This document shows, piece by piece, positions 9,835 to 23,439 of a DNA stretch of 64,000 nt. The stretch is from Bromus sterilis (lineage: Eukaryota; Streptophyta; Magnoliopsida; Poales; Poaceae). The stretch spans positions 67,726,770-67,790,769 of the forward strand of contig OX465595.1 of assembly GCA_950022295.1 (NCBI GenBank), written 5' to 3'. A program made the position numbers and the translations under genes. The notes below the pieces were generated by a model. It was not told the origin of the DNA and made no database searches. It saw nothing but the letters and a program-made list of their open reading frames with translations. Numbering within the stretch: position 1 is the first letter of the stretch; the number at the start of each line of letters is the position of its first letter.

Positions 9835-11872
9835 ATGGGTTCCTCTGAGAACACCAAGTTGTGTGACTTCACTAGTCACAACAACAGTGACTTTATCTGC
9901 ACTCCTATTGCTACACCTGCTACTTCAGCACCTTCTTATGAGATTAAACCTGCTTTTCTGAACCTTGTTATGAAAGATCAATTCTCTGGTGCTAGAGATG
10001 ATGCTGCTTTGCACTTAAATAATTTTATTGAGCTTTGTGATATCCAAAAGTACAAAGAATTAGATGGTGATATTGTTAAGCTTAATCTTTTTCCTTTCTC
10101 CTTGAGAGATGAAGCTAAAATCTGGTTTCAATCCTTGCCTAAGAATAGCATAGATTCTTGGGATAAGTGCAGGGATGCTTTTACTGGGAAGTACTATCCC
10201 CCCTGCTAAGATTATCCAATTGAGAAGCTTTATTATGAACTTTAAACAATTGGACAATGAACACGTTGCCCAAGCTTGGGAACGCATGAAATCTCTTTTT
10301 AAGAATTGCCCTACGCATGGTTTGACTACTTGGATGGTTATCCAAACTTTTTATGCAGTCTTGAACTTTACCTCGCGGAACTTGCTAGATTCGGCCGCGG
10401 GAGGAACCTTTATGTCAACTACACTTGGTGCTGCCACAAAACTTCTCGATGAGATGATGACCAACTACTCCCAATGGCACACCGAAAGAGCTCCAACAGG
10501 TAGGAAGGTAAACTATGTCGAGGAGATCTCCTCCCTAAATGAAAAGGTTGACTTGATTATGTCTCTACTTACCAAGCAATCTTCTATTGATCCTCAAGAT
10601 GTTCCTTTAAATTCTTTGATTGCTCAAGATCAAGTATATCTGAACTTTATCTCTAGAAACAACTTCAACAACAATGCTTATAGGAGTAACTTTGGTAGCA
10701 ATCCTAGACCGTTCCCCTCCAACAACTATGGGAACAACAACACTTATCCTAGCACCAAAAACTCCACTTCTGAATTAGAGAGTATGCTTACAGACTTTAT
10801 CACTACCCAAGAAGCCTTCAACAAGAGTGTAGAGGAAAAACTAGACAAATTAGATAACCTCTCGTCGAAGGTAGACAATTTAGCCCACGAAATAGAATTG
10901 CTTAAAATTAGAACTTCTCCCCTTGAGGAGAGGAAGGTCACTCCTATGAATGATATCCAATTGCAAATTAATGAGAACATTAGGATGATGGCTAAACTTA
11001 AAGAGAGATGGGCCAGAGAAAGAGAGGAAGAAGATAGAATTAAGAGCCTTCCTACACACCATACTATTGCTACTATCCAAGTGGTTGAGGATATACAAAC
11101 TCTTAGCACCCAATGCACCCCTAGTCCCATAGGACCTATTAATGGTGATGTTATGACCTCAACCGTAGAAGAAGAAATTCCTATGATTATAGAAGATATC
11201 AAACAAGTGAGCCTAAAGGACACCACTACCACTTTACTTGATAGTAGTGACCTTGATTTTGATAATTGCACAGTTTATGAAGTTATTCGTTTTCTTCACA
11301 AGATGTCTAGAGACCCCCATACTAGCACACTTAATCTTGCCTTCACAGAGCATATCACTAATGCTCTTATCAAAGCTAGGGAGGAGAAGCTTAGGGTAGA
11401 AGCCTCCATACCTAGAAAGCTAGAATATGGTTGGGATCATATGATTAAAATTAAGTTGAATAACTTTTCTTGGTATGCTTTATGTGATGTTGGAGCTAGT
11501 ACCTCTGTTATGCCCAAAAGAATGTATGATATATTTGAATTACAACCTTTTGATCCTTCTTCTTTTGGTGTTCGTCTTGTTGACTCTTTCGTAAAGAAAC
11601 CTTTGGGGAAGATCGATGATGTTCTTATCATTGTCAATGACAATTATGTTCCCGTGGATTTTACTATTATGGACATTGAATGTGAACCTTCTTGTCCAAT
11701 TATTTTGGGACGCCCTTTTCTTCGCACCGTGGGTGCTATTATTGATATGAAAGAATGGATTATAAAATTCCAATTCCCTCTCAAGAAAGTGATGGAACAC
11801 TTCCCTAGGAAAAAGATTAAGTTGCCTTTTGAGTCCTTCACACGGGCTAGTTATTTTCATGAAAAGACTTGA
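9835..11872 (+). pseudogene. gag-protease polyprotein of element A, one frameshift
   Basis: Encodes capsid (gag) and aspartic protease. It starts MGSSENTKLCDF at 9835. A Retrotrans_gag-type region follows (ALHLNNFIELCD ... LFPFSLRDEAKIWFQSLP, WERMKSLF), then an Asn-rich linker, coiled-coil-like charged segments around 10780-11040, and a retropepsin-like protease with ALCDVGASTSVMPKRMYD (catalytic Asp codon 11486) and ILGRPFLRTVGA. No CCHC zinc knuckle is visible and there is no RT, RNase H or integrase. The frame is broken by one extra C in the six-C run at 10198-10203, where E has the normal codons. Because the break splits gag from protease, this copy cannot make the full protein. The stop at 11870 is at the same place as in E. 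Confidence 0.9.
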
Positions 11873-14801
11873 TCTATTTGCATTAAGCCTAGCTAATGGC
11901 TTTAAAGAAGCGCTTTCGGGAGGCAGCCCGCAACGAATTTAGGATTTCCTTTTTGTTTTTCTTCTGTTTTAGTGGTCTTGATGATTGTTACTACTATAGC
12001 AACATCATTGTATCTTTAATTTTCAAGCTTTGTTCCTTTTATAGACTCATATGACAAGGGATGTGAAAGTTGTGACGTGCTGTCCAGAAAACAGATTATG
12101 TCCTCGTAACTAGAAAAATCACAGAAAAATCCCAGTTCATCTTTTTGAGCTAAATTTTTTACACAGCATGCTCTATACAATTACGAAACTTTCGTATGTT
12201 TTGAGTTTTTTTTTGAGTTGCAGAAGTATCCCTAAAAAATCTTTACTACCTGCTTGTCTGTTTTTCACAGATTCTGTCCTGTTTTGCCTTTTCTTCGTTT
12301 TGCAAACCTTAAGCTTGCTTTTTCTTTGCAAAAACTTTTTGACAATTTTGGGAAAAAGTATCTCTTCAAGATTATATTTATTTCCAGTGGATAAAAATAT
12401 ATTTTATGATGGGTACTAACCTCGCTAATCAGATTATGATGAGTTATGTATGAAGGGAGTTTTCAAGTGTGCGAGGGAAGATGATGAAAGAAGATTCAGG
12501 AGTGTCAAGCGCTCAAGCTTGGCGATGCCCCCATGCATCCCCAAGAAATATTCAAGGAGACTCAAGCATCTAAGCTTGGGTATGCCCCCGTGCATCCCCT
12601 TCTCCATCAACAATTATCAGTTCGTCTCTCATTTCACTATATTTTTATCACTTCATGCGTTATGTGCTATGCTTGGAGCGTCTCGCTCTTAGGTTTTATT
12701 TTTAGTTTTCTTTAGCTTTGCTTGTTGTTTATAACAAGTTAGAACCCAACTTTCTTTGTGTGGGAGAGAAACACGCTCCACTTCCAAAATCTAGACCACA
12801 ACATAGGATTTTTCATGCTTATCTTTGTTGTGTGTGTTCTTTATCTTTTTCATAGCTACTGTCATGTTTAGCTCTTAGTATTCATGTTTACATTTTTAAA
12901 GAGCTTTTGTTTAGTTTTTTGCTGTAACTCTCTTGAGTTTTCATGTTTATCTTGTTTAGAGAGTTTGCCTGTTGCACTGAGTTTTGTGTCTTGACTTGGA
13001 GTAGGTAATTGAGGTTGCTATTCTTTTGTATAGTAACTTGCAATAGTTTTGAGGTATTGTTTTGTGTAATGTTTGGACTTTTGGTGCCAAGAGCTTTAGC
13101 CTATTAGTGATATATGTCGTATTTTGGGCAATCCGTGTTTATTTTCAAAACCTACAAAATTAGTTGAGAACTTTAGCTACTAGATGGATCACTACTCTTC
13201 TGAGGGGTCGAATATTAGAGTACACTCACGTACCATGAGTCGAGGATGCGCAAGGATAACCAAACCCCCATAAACTCCTCCTCTGGGTACTTGTCTCTTT
13301 GTGAAACCTCCTTATTAGATTGAGAGTTACCGATAATAAGTGCATGAGTTCTTTGGACTAATGTGAGTATTCGAAAGTTGACACTTCTGCCTTCCCATAC
13401 ATTTTTAGCCTCTCCTGTGCCGTGCATTGCTTTCTTCTCACTCCGAGAGTTGGCGTCCACCTTCGCCGGTACATCCACACCCTTGGCACGATACGCTCTG
13501 TCATCATAAGCCTCCTTATATCCTTCCTCAAAACAGACACCATACCTACCTATCAAGGCATTTCCATAGCCTTTCCGAGATATATTGCCATGCAACATCC
13601 ATCTTCTCATGACTTGATCTTCATGTCATACATGCTACTTGCTTGATCGATGAGCCGCATGCTAGTTGGGCTTTGCCCTAATCATTGCTACATGACGCGC
13701 TAGTATCATTGCATATCCTGCTACACTGGCAGAGGCATACATTTGCATACTTCATGACAGTTACATCTTCTTTATGATTTGAGTACTTTGTAAAGTGTGA
13801 AAGATCTTCTATACTTTTTGTAGTATATAGAGTGTTGCCCCTAAAGTGAGGAAAAGATCCCAAAGTGGACAAATTAAAAGATCCCAAAGAGGACAAAATT
13901 AAAAGATCCCAAAGAGTACAAATGAGAGAAATAGAAAGAGCCATTGAGGCCACCAAAAAAATACAAAAAAAGAGAAAAAAGAGAAAAAATAAATAAAAAG
14001 AGAGAAGGGGGAACACTACTATTCCTTTTGAGAGATCCACACTCGTACTCCCTCTTATATCTTGTACTCCATAGAGATTATCATTCATGCATATAGCTAT
14101 GTGGGGACCTTCAAACTATAGAACTTGGCTTGTATATTTCCAATGACGAGCCTCCTCAAATGAACTCTAGGTCTTCTTGAGCAAGCAAGTTGGATGCAAC
14201 CCCACCAGTTCCATTGGAGAGCTTACCTTAGCTCATATGTGCATCCGTTGCATGGCAATCCCTACTCCTCACATCATATCTATCATTTGGCTTTCTCTCG
14301 CCTATGATTGTCCTCATTGATGTGAGCCTTTCACACCCTTTTTGTCTTCCTCCTCCACCATATTCTCTCTTTGCCATCCTAAGTGTCAACTTTCTTGCTT
14401 ACGCTCATCCATTGCATGAGTGCTCAAAATGTCGAAAAGGAGTGAATCATTTTGACTTGTACCTGGCTAGTGGTCTGGGGATGAGTCAAGATAAGATTCC
14501 AAAGAAGAGCAAGTGTGAAACTTTAGTAGATTGAGTTCTCAACATAAAAATATTTTTTTCTCGTATATCCCTATCCCCTTTCTTGCACGCAAACACCATT
14601 TGGAGACATTCGAGTCACGGACAGCGAGAGCTCTTGCACCTTTATGTTCTTATGTTGCTTGTTTCAATGCTAAATATAGACTCTTGCCTGTTATGACTTG
14701 AATTGAATTACATGCCTTGATTGCTTTACTTAAAAGTTCTTATATGGTCGTTAGCATGTCACCACAGAAATTATGCTTTTATCATATACCTACTCGAGGA
14801 T
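11873..14801 (+). other. Long non-coding 3' part of element A
   Basis: About 2.9 kb without a long ORF but colinear and well conserved with E (25477-28287) and C (41520-44398 plus 56488-56760). Landmarks: a 60-bp block just after the stop with the hairpin TCGGGAGGCAGCCCG (11884-11940); twin hairpins each introduced by AAGCTTGG (12511-12600); a small ORF conserved in three copies (13422-13646); a minisatellite of about 27 bp, AAAAGATCCCAAAGWGGACAAAT, in about three copies (13855-13920); and a purine-rich tract (13960-14015). Confidence 0.75.
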
Positions 14802-14826
14802 GAGAAGGAATTAAGCTTGGGGATGT
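14802..14826 (+). other. Polypurine tract of element A
   Basis: GAGAAGGAATTAAGCTTGGG followed by GATGT directly abuts the 3' LTR. The same sequence, with minor changes, precedes the 3' LTR in E (28288-28311) and C (56761-56782), so it is the plus-strand primer site. Confidence 0.75.
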
Positions 14827-17800
14827 TGATACGTCCAAAACGTATCTATAATTTTTGCTTGCTCCATGCCTCTTTTGTGTGATATTGCTATGATATTGAT
14901 GAACTTCCATACACTTTTGATCATATTTGGAATAACCTATTAACTCAGTGCACCCCAGTGCCAGTTCCTTTTTTCTGCTATTTTTCTATTTCAGGTTTCC
15001 CCCATATTAAAAGTGCTCCAAAAATTCGGGAAAATTCCAATAAAAAATCAGCGATCAGGAAGCTTCCGGAATCACCGAGGGGAGCGAGAGGGGACCCACC
15101 AGGGCCCCAGGCGCCCTCCCGGCGCGCCCCAGGGTGGAGTCGCGCCAGGGGGCAGCCTGGACCCCTGGCTGCCCCCCTTCGCCTATTTAATCCTCGTGAC
15201 ACAAAACCCCGGAAACAGGAACCCTTTTTCGCGATCTCTCCTCTGTTCCGCCGCCGCCGCGCTTCCAAGATCAGGAACACCAGAAGACCTCTTCCCGGCA
15301 CCCTGCCGGAGCGAGGAATCACCTCCGGGAGCTTGTCCACCACCATGGACGCTTCCCGGATAAACCGAGAGTAGTCCACCTTGGACCATGGGTCTAGGAT
15401 TATGTAACATCCCAATTTTCTAAATTCGGATGTTAATAGATCATCATATGCATCTCACGCTGCTTCTGCATTTTTCTGGAGTTTTAAAATATTTTTAAAC
15501 ATTTTTCAACACATGGCAGTTCGCTGGAGAGGATATAAAAGAACTTTTCCCCACTTTTAATTTGTTGGAAAATAGTTTAAAATATTTTTGGGAGACTTTT
15601 TAAAATTTACTTTGGAGTTATAAATATTTTCTAAAAATATTTTGGGAATTTATTTATGCTCCGGAAAAGTTTTTATTTCAATTTTCGGAGTTTTCGGTAT
15701 TTTTAAAATGCCAGAAAAGTATTTTAAAATATTTAAAAATAAGTTGCAAAGTTTTTATTTTTATTTAATATTTTGGTAAAGCCAAAAATTCAATTTTACT
15801 ATTTTAAATATATTGGCGAAGACGGAATTTAAAAATAATTTTCCGTGATTTTTCTAAAGTTATTTTGGGCCTAGTGGGCCTATTCTGATTTTTTTCCCGC
15901 AGACCGATTTTGTATTTATCTCGGATTTAAAAAAAAAGGGATTAGAGGCTGTCTATAAATAATCCCATTTAGGGCTAGATTATTTTATTTTAGCGTTTTT
16001 AGGTTAGCCGTAAACTAAACCGCGGGACCTGTCGCCGCCGACATCATCGACGACGTCATCGCCGGAGTTCGCCGGAAGTTCGCCGGACCACCGCGAAAGT
16101 TCGCCGGATTTTCGAGTTTTTCGCCGCCGGTGAGTCTTCGCCTCCGCCCCGACCTCACCGCGCCCGACCCCGCCGCCCTAGCCGCGCTGCCCCGCCGCCG
16201 TAGCCGTCGCGCCGCCGCCAGCCGCCCGCCCTGCCGCCGCCGCCCCTGGCCGCCCCGCCGGCCTCGGCCGGAGTTGGCCGCCGGCCGGAGTGCCCTCGCC
16301 GGAGCAAGCCCCGTGCAACCATGGCCATGGCCTTCGGGCCCGTCCCGTGGAGAGAGAGAAGATTTTTTTGGAAAAAAAAAGTCCAAATCTGGATCCAAAA
16401 CCACCAGGGACCCGATCGCGTTTTTCAGAAAAGTTTTATTTACGTCCGGGTCCTTTTTACAGTAGAGGACCCCGGTACCCCCCGGTGTCACCCCGATACC
16501 GTTTTCGCGGCTACTTTTTAACCGTAACTCGGAATCGAGTGATTCCAGTTGCGTTGTGACTGTGGTGAAATTTCATAGCCAATAGACCAAGTTTTATAGA
16601 AGTTTGAAGTTTTCAAATTTGAATCCCAAGCAGATCCAAATTTGAACTTCTGGCAGCCGTAACTTTTTACCAGTGCGCCCGTTTACGCCGTTTCTTTTTG
16701 CGTTGGTTTTATTTTGACAAGTACTTTAAGTTTAGATACTGTTAGGCAAGTTTTTCTACTGATCTTTGAATGTTTATTACTGTTTGTGCATAATTGTATT
16801 GAATATGTGTTGATTGGTGCTATGTTTGCTCGTATAGATTGTCCGGAGTGTGCCGCCTCGTATTGTGAGGATTGTGACCGTCAGGAACAGCAAGAAGGAA
16901 AGTGATGCTTTGACCATACTCATACCTATATTTTCTATATGCATTATGTTAAGAAATATCACCCTATTGCATGATAGGTAGTTTATTTTACTGTTGCTGC
17001 AAAACCAGTTAGGATAGCCACATGTCTTGACTTGTCTACCATAGATCAACCTAGCCGTGTTGTTGCTTTATTGCTATGCTTTGTAGACGTGGTTTGGGTT
17101 GTGTAAATTCATGGAGTGCATGTGAGCTATTTAATAATTTGTGTAGCAACTTTATCATAAATAGAAATCACCTCTGGACGCCCAGGGAGTGCTTCCTGGG
17201 GGCTCGTGCCTTATCTAAGGGCGAGACCAGGTTGTACCCCTAATGGTTGGTTTGGTGGTTGACAGTACGTCATTGTGCTACCCTCTGAACGTAAGTGGGC
17301 GCCGTCCAGGCTCAAAAAGATCAGACATACTTGGTGACTAGGAGCTTCCATGTACAGCCGCTGGCCATATGGGCTTTGGCTTAGTTGAGTATGATGTAGG
17401 AAGCCTCTCCCGTGCAAAGCTAGCAGATGTAGATGTGATAGGTGGTACCGGCTTGCCGTTGGGTGTAGGTGACCTCTTCTGAAAGACTTCGTCTCAATCT
17501 TCGGGTTGAGTCCAGCGGGGAAAGTGTACTAACCTCTGCAGAGTAAAAACTAATCATGATTAGCCGTGCCCCCGGTTATGGACATCCTTGAGCTACTAGA
17601 CATTACTGTTACTGGAGGATCTTGACATATGAATCACCATAATAATTTGACTGGGCAAGATTAAATAAGGGTGTGGTGTTGGAACTAGTGTGCCCAGTTC
17701 GTCCTTAAGTAGTAAGTTTAACTTAAAATTTTGACTAGTTTAGTTCAGGAGAAAATTGGCTTTCTGCAAAACAAAACCATAAGCCTTTCCTTTGACTTAC

Positions 17801-19292
17801 CTTGCATGTAGTTGTAGGTCCTTTATATAAACTTTTCCGTGTCACTTGCCGTACAAATCAGATGTACTGACCCGTTGTCGGGCTGTAACCTTCGGTGTTG
17901 CAGGTTTTTCAGACGATCAGTAAGGTGCGTTTAGGGGTTGCGAGTCTACACTCAGCATGTTCGCATGTGGTTGTTGATGGGACTCCACGTTAATTGCTTT
18001 TTCTTCTGCTATATTTATATTGAATAAGCTAGCCTTGAGCTATGCAACTTGTTATTTATTTACTCTGGATCATACGTTGTAATAATGATGCACTTGTACT
18101 TTGATGTACATCTATAATACTGTGTGTGCCAGCGAGTTCGATCCAGGGACTGGCACTTGAGCACAGAGACTTCAATTCTGTGTGAATTGGGTCGCTACAG
18201 ATTAGTAGTTATGTGATGTTCTCCTCCCCTCTTTGCTCTTCATGGATTTGACCTCGTGAGCTGCCCTACATGATCGAGGCACATATGTAATATTTCTGTT
18301 GTTGCTATGCTGAGTTTGCTGGGATCCGATGGATTATGAGATTATGTTCAGATTGTGATTGAGTTATATATTTGATTCTTCTCTTTTATATTTATGTTCT
18401 TGAGTAATTCTTGCATGTTCTCCGTTGATGTTTATTGCTTTGGCCAAGTAGTAGGTAGTGACTACAAGAGGGAGCGTTATGCATGATTGTGGGTTCATGC
18501 CCCCCGATGACTAGCTTGAGTGACAGAAACATGAGTCTAGGGGATGTGTTGTTGCCACAATGGGGAAAACAACGGTGCTTGTACTTGCGGGTGCAAGGAT
18601 TGTTTACTTTACGCAAAGTTCTTTAATGCAGTTGTCTGTTGCTTTGAGTTTACACTTTGGGTGGGATTCGCAACTTAATACCAGCGAGATGTTCTGGATA
18701 GATATCTCAAGGTGGATGATTAGTAGGTAGATGCAGATGGATTTCGGTCTACTTGTCTTGGCGTACCGCCCATGCTTTTGAGCCTCTTCCTTTCTTTATA
18801 GCATAATTAGCATTGGTTTGCGCACATAATCCTGTCAATTGCCCAGCTGTAATTTGTTTACCTCGCATGGATATTTTATCGTCTTTTGGGAGAGAGACAT
18901 CACTAGTGAACATCATAGGACCCCGGTCCATATTTCCAATATTGTTTACACCTTCAATTTACTTTCAGTATTTAATTTTCCGTAGCTATCACTATCATTA
19001 TTATCCCGTGCGTTTTATCCTTTGTAAACGACAAGGCCGGAGGAATTGACAACTCCTCTGTACTCGTTGGGAAGCAAAGCTATTTCTTGTGTGTGCAGTT
19101 CCAGGTGAAGTAAGCAACCTTGAGTTGTGAACGGCGCCATTGTTCACTTCACCACCTTCTTGTCGATCTTGGAGTCCTACTGGTCGATCCTCAACCTTGG
19201 TATCTTCACCAAGGGAAATTGCCGCTACGCTACATCTCACCTTCCACTTTGGGTAACCAACGAGGGGCGAGAAGTAAACTCTCGTGACATCA
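14827..19292 (+). repeat. 3' LTR of element A, interrupted by solo LTR D
   Basis: Starts TGATACGTCCAAAACG and ends CTCTCGTGACATCA; 1664 bp after removing D and one TSD. TATA-like CTATTTAA is at 15183. The part after D (18205-19292) is about 1.6% diverged from the 5' LTR by my count, the part before D several times more. Confidence 0.9.
15403..18199 (+). mobile_element. Solo LTR D
   Basis: 2797-bp TG...CA unit (TGTAACATCCCAATTTTC ... GGGTCGCTACA) flanked by GATTA (15398-15402 and 18200-18204). It has one TATA box (CTATAAAT, 15953), a GC-rich leader around 16020-16330, and no internal domain, PBS, PPT or second LTR, so it is best read as a solo LTR left by recombination between the two LTRs of a full element. 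Short ORFs in its GC-rich part are chance frames. Superfamily cannot be told from an LTR alone. Confidence 0.8.
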
Positions 19293-21649
19293 AGATCCGA
19301 AACGACAGGTCCCTCTAGCTAACAACGAACAAATCCGGGTGGCCCCCGGTGAGTGGACATCCAACTCAAAAGCCGGCCGCGCTCTCGAATTGGCCTCTAC
19401 CGTCTGGATGAGGTCGGGTTAGCTACCCAAACCATGTGGGCAGCCCCCTAGCTCCCTGGGGTGGACCAACAAGAGGAAGCATGTCTCCGCTGGCCCTAGT
19501 TATTTTAAAGGATGTCTGCTAGGAGCGACCCGACAGACACACACACACGGTTTTCAAATGGTAAATCGGCTTGGGCCACCACTAGAAATGTTTGAAGCTA
19601 GATAGGTAAGAAAAGGGGACCCCATAAAATCCCACACGTGGTTAGGCACGCTCAGTTTTAGAACCAATACCCAGAACTCGGATCATAGGTGACTCAAATG
19701 GAACAAAGCGTCAGGGCGGGATAGCTTAGACCTTCCATCCTTCGTCGAATATAGTCAACATTATAATGATCATATCATCAACAACAATATAATAATGTGA
19801 TAGCCCAATCCAAGGAGTAACAGGAGAACAGTTGATAACATCCTAGCATGCATACTAAGCAGTGGCTGAGCAGCGAGCAAAAGTAACATAGCCGAACAGG
19901 GTTTGCTGGGATGTGGAGGACATGGTTGTTTGGGTTTATTTGAAAGGCATGAATATAAAGTGGTAGGACCAATAAATCGTTCTATTCTACACCTAGGCGC
20001 GAGTGAGCTGACATTTATAAGCATGATATATGCTCCCCCTTACCTGATGAGAAGAAGAAACCGAAGGTGAAGTCGATCGCAAGCTCGAAACGTCTCCGAG
20101 AGGTACCCCCGGGAGCACACAAGAAGGAAACACTGGAAAAGACAATCGACGAGCAAGCATCTATTACTACGAAGCAATCACGAGCAAGCAACAACAAGAT
20201 GCAACACGAGACAACGCAACACGATATTGCATCTATCGTCGAGAGCGGTTACTAGCAGGTTAAGTGGAGTACTCGTCACACACGACGATACCGCACATTT
20301 ATAAGGGTTCAAGTTGTTTAGCTACACAAGATGAGAAAAGGTTATTAACATGGCATCTCACTCAAGCATGGCATAGCACACAAACATGACAAGATGTGAA
20401 GCACAAAGTAACTATCTATGCTAGTCAATTTAAGTGGGGGTTAAAACCTATACATGGCAACTATTACGGATCCCACGAAAATTAAATCATTTGGTACTGT
20501 TCTTCCCTAAACCATATTTTAAGTTGGTTAAAATCAGCAAACAATAGCATAAACACAAATTCCACGAAAAACTAATCAAGTTACATATAAAGAACACTCC
20601 AAACGGAGTTACGGTTAAAAAGATATAAGCAAAACAAGTTTGGAACACAATCTGCTAACATCAGGAAGCACACTTTAGGGCGACGCATAAACAGGATAAT
20701 GAATGCAAACATGCTCACAAATGATATGCAACTAAACTAGACATGGCAGGGGAGGCATGGAAAAAGGAATCATGCAAAAAGGCTTCATGAACAACTAGTT
20801 ATAGCCCATGCAAAATGCAATAAAACATTACTGTTCTAGGACTTAGTGAAAATCAGGAAAACAGGGCAGAAACTGTTATTTTCATGATGTATAAACAGGG
20901 GTAAAACTATATGCAAATGTACAGCAACATAACATAGCAATACATGAGCATGGAGTAGGCATGATGGTGATCAGGTATAAACAAGAATCAAGGTCATAGG
21001 CATAACAGATCAAAAGATATTAAGCATGCAACATGGCATCGGAAAGTTACAAACTTGGTGAAAAACAGAGGTGGCTGTCAAAAACAGTGGCATAGCAACT
21101 TTGGAGCTAAACATAACTATGACGAGAAATGTAAACATGACAATGCAATACATATAATGGAAGTAGACATGGCATAGATCAAAAATACATATTGAAATGC
21201 TCAATAGGATGCACGGTTAAAAAGATATGGGGAAGCAAAGTAGCAACTTCATATAAATATCAGCACATATTATCAGGGACACCACTTTGGAGAAAGAATT
21301 AATATAGCTACAACAGGAAAACATTACAAGTGATTGCATAGCATTGAAGTAGACATGATGCTTAACAGGATGCAACAAGAATCAATGCAATAGGCCTCAT
21401 GGATGTGTCACAATCATCAATCAAACTTGCAACAAAATAACAGCAGCAGCAATTCCCAGAGATGAACAGTAGTTAACAGTCTGATGCCCACTTCAACAGT
21501 GATTAACAACATCAAGTTGGCCTCAAATCAAAATGCTCACAAAATATGAATTGAAGTACACACAATTCTAAACAATTTTCCTTTTGGGCGCAACATCATT
21601 CGGGCTACGGTTTACTCGCAATATTACTCGCAAAATTGAATATAGCAGC
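19293..21649 (-). repeat. Piece of the outer LTR G
   Basis: G sequence between A and E; the first five bases are A's right TSD and the last five (GCAGC) E's left TSD. No ORF longer than about 84 codons and none recognisable. A-rich on the plus strand with frequent GCATG/CATGGCA words. Two stretches about 610 bp apart share GGTTAAAAAGATAT (near 20617 and 21213), a degenerate internal duplication. Confidence 0.55.
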
Positions 21650-23276
21650 TGATACGTCCAAAACGTATCTATAATTTCTGCTTGCTCCATGCATGTTTTG
21701 TGTGATATTGCTATGATCTAGATACATTTTCATACATTTTTTATCATATTTGGACTAACCTATTAACTCAGTGCACCCCAGTGCCAGTTCCCGTTTTCTG
21801 CTGTTTTTCTATTTCAGTTTTCCCCCATATAAAAAGTGCCAGAAAAATTCGGGAAAATTCAGATAAAAAATCAGCGTGACGGAAGCTTCGAGAAGAGCCC
21901 GGGAGGGGCCAGAGGGGAGCCAGGGGGCCCAGGCGGCCACCCGGCACGGCCCCACCCCTGACCGCGCCAGGGGGCGCCTGGGGCCCCTGGTCCACCTCTG
22001 GCTGCCCCCCTTCGCCTATTTATCCCCCGTCATGGGAAAACTCTAGAAGCAGAACCCTATTCCGCGAACTCGCCTCTGTTCCGCCGGCGCCGCGGTTCCA
22101 AGATCGGGAGCACCAGAAGACCTCTTCCCGGCACCCTGCCGGAGGGAGGATTGACCTCCGGGAGTCTCCTCTCCACCATGGATGCTCCCCGGATGCCTCG
22201 TGAGTAGTTTTCCTTGGACCATGGCTCTGTGATCAGTAGCTATGTGATGTTCTCCTCCCCTCTTTGATCTTCATTGTTTAGACCTCGTGAGCTGCCCTAC
22301 ATGATCGAGGCACCTTTATAATATTTCTGCTGTTGCTATGTTGAGTTTGGAGGGATCTGATGGATTATGAGATTATGTTCAGATTGTGATAGAGTAATAT
22401 ATTTGGTTTTTATCTCTTATATTTTTGTTCCTAAGTAATTCTTGCATGTTCTCCGTTGTTGTTTATTGCTTTGGCCAAGTAGTAGATAGTGACTCCAAGA
22501 GGGAACGTTGTGCTAGATTGTGGGTTCATGCCCCCCGATGACACGCTTGAGTGACAGAAACATGAGTCTAGGGGATGTGTTGTTGCCACAAGGGGGAAAA
22601 CAACGGTGCTTGTAACCGCGGTTACAAGGATTGTTTACTTTACGCGGAGTTCTTTTTAATGCAGTTGTCTATTGCTTTGGGTTTACACTTTGGGTGGGGC
22701 TCGCAACTTAATACCAGCGAGATGTTCTGGATAGATATCTCAAGGTGGATGATTAGTAGTAGATGCAGATGGATTTCGGTCTACTTACCTTGGCGTACTG
22801 CCTGTGCTTTTGAACCTCTTCCTTTCTTTTGTAGCATAGTTAGCATTGCGGTGCGTTCATAATCCTGTCAATTGCCCTTCTGTAATTTGTTTACCTCGCA
22901 TAGAAGTTTTATCGTATTTTGGGAGAGAGACATCACTAGTGAACATCACGTATCCCGGTCCATATCCTCATTACTGATTCCAAGCTATATTTACTTTTCT
23001 GCATTTACTTTCAAGTTGCTATCATTATCCCGTGCGTTTTATCATTTGTGAACAACAAGACCGGAGAGATTGACAACCTCTCTGAACTTCGTTGGGAACA
23101 AAGTTATCTGTGTCTGTGTCCAGGTCCGCGTCAGTTGCGCCGTTGACACCTACTTATCATCTCTGGAGTCCTACTAGAGACAAACCTTGGTATCTTCACC
23201 GAGGGAAAACTGCTGCTGCACTGCATCTCAAACCTTCACTTGGGGTAACCAACGAAGGGCGAGAAGCCAATAAGCA
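21650..23276 (+). repeat. 5' LTR of element E
   Basis: 1627 bp, TGATACGTCCAAAACG ... CCAATAAGCA. TATA-like CTATTTATCC at 22016. Against the 3' LTR I count about 23 substitutions and 3 indels in the first 585 bp but only about 5 substitutions in the remaining 1040 bp. Confidence 0.92.
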
Positions 23277-23286
23277 AGAGTATTTC

Positions 23287-23304
23287 TGGCGCCGTTGCCG
23301 GGGA
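23287..23304 (+). other. Primer binding site of element E
   Basis: TGGCGCCGTTGCCGGGGA, ten bases after the LTR, exactly complementary to the 3' terminal 18 nt of plant tRNA-Asp(GTC) as I recall it. Confidence 0.82.
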
Positions 23305-23439
23305 CTCCAAGTGCTAAGATAGGGGAGTTGCACACTACCCTTTACCTTTGTTTTTTAGTCTTGTTAGTTTATCTTTCAGTTTTTATCTTTGTGTCTTTTA
23401 TCAAAAACTACAAAAAAATCTGCCACACTTGCTGTTACT

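Larger units (their letters stand above)
7304..19292 (+). mobile_element. Element A: gag-protease-only gypsy retrotransposon, full length with two insertions
   Basis: Complete nested element flanked by AGATC (7299-7303 and 19293-19297). The 5' LTR is 7304-9671 (holding Cassandra), the PBS 9682-9699, gag-protease 9835-11872, a long non-coding 3' part 11873-14801, the PPT up to 14826 and the 3' LTR 14827-19292 (holding solo LTR D). Without the insertions it is about 8.5 kb. It lacks reverse transcriptase, RNase H and integrase, so it must be mobilised in trans. Element E is a close sister with the same plan; C shares LTR and 3' region but has another ORF. Family name uncertain (Sabrina/WHAM-like group of Triticeae). 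Confidence 0.9.

Noticed and set aside
16015..16491. Long GC-rich ORFs in solo LTR D
   Set aside because: Low-complexity Arg/Ala/Pro translations open on both strands in an LTR leader; no domain.
15403..18199. D as a complete small retrotransposon
   Set aside because: No second LTR, PBS or PPT found inside; a solo LTR explains the single TATA box and the TSD.
22575..22862. 95-codon ORF identical in both LTRs of E
   Set aside because: Identity follows from LTR duplication; the same region in A and C is not open in this frame.
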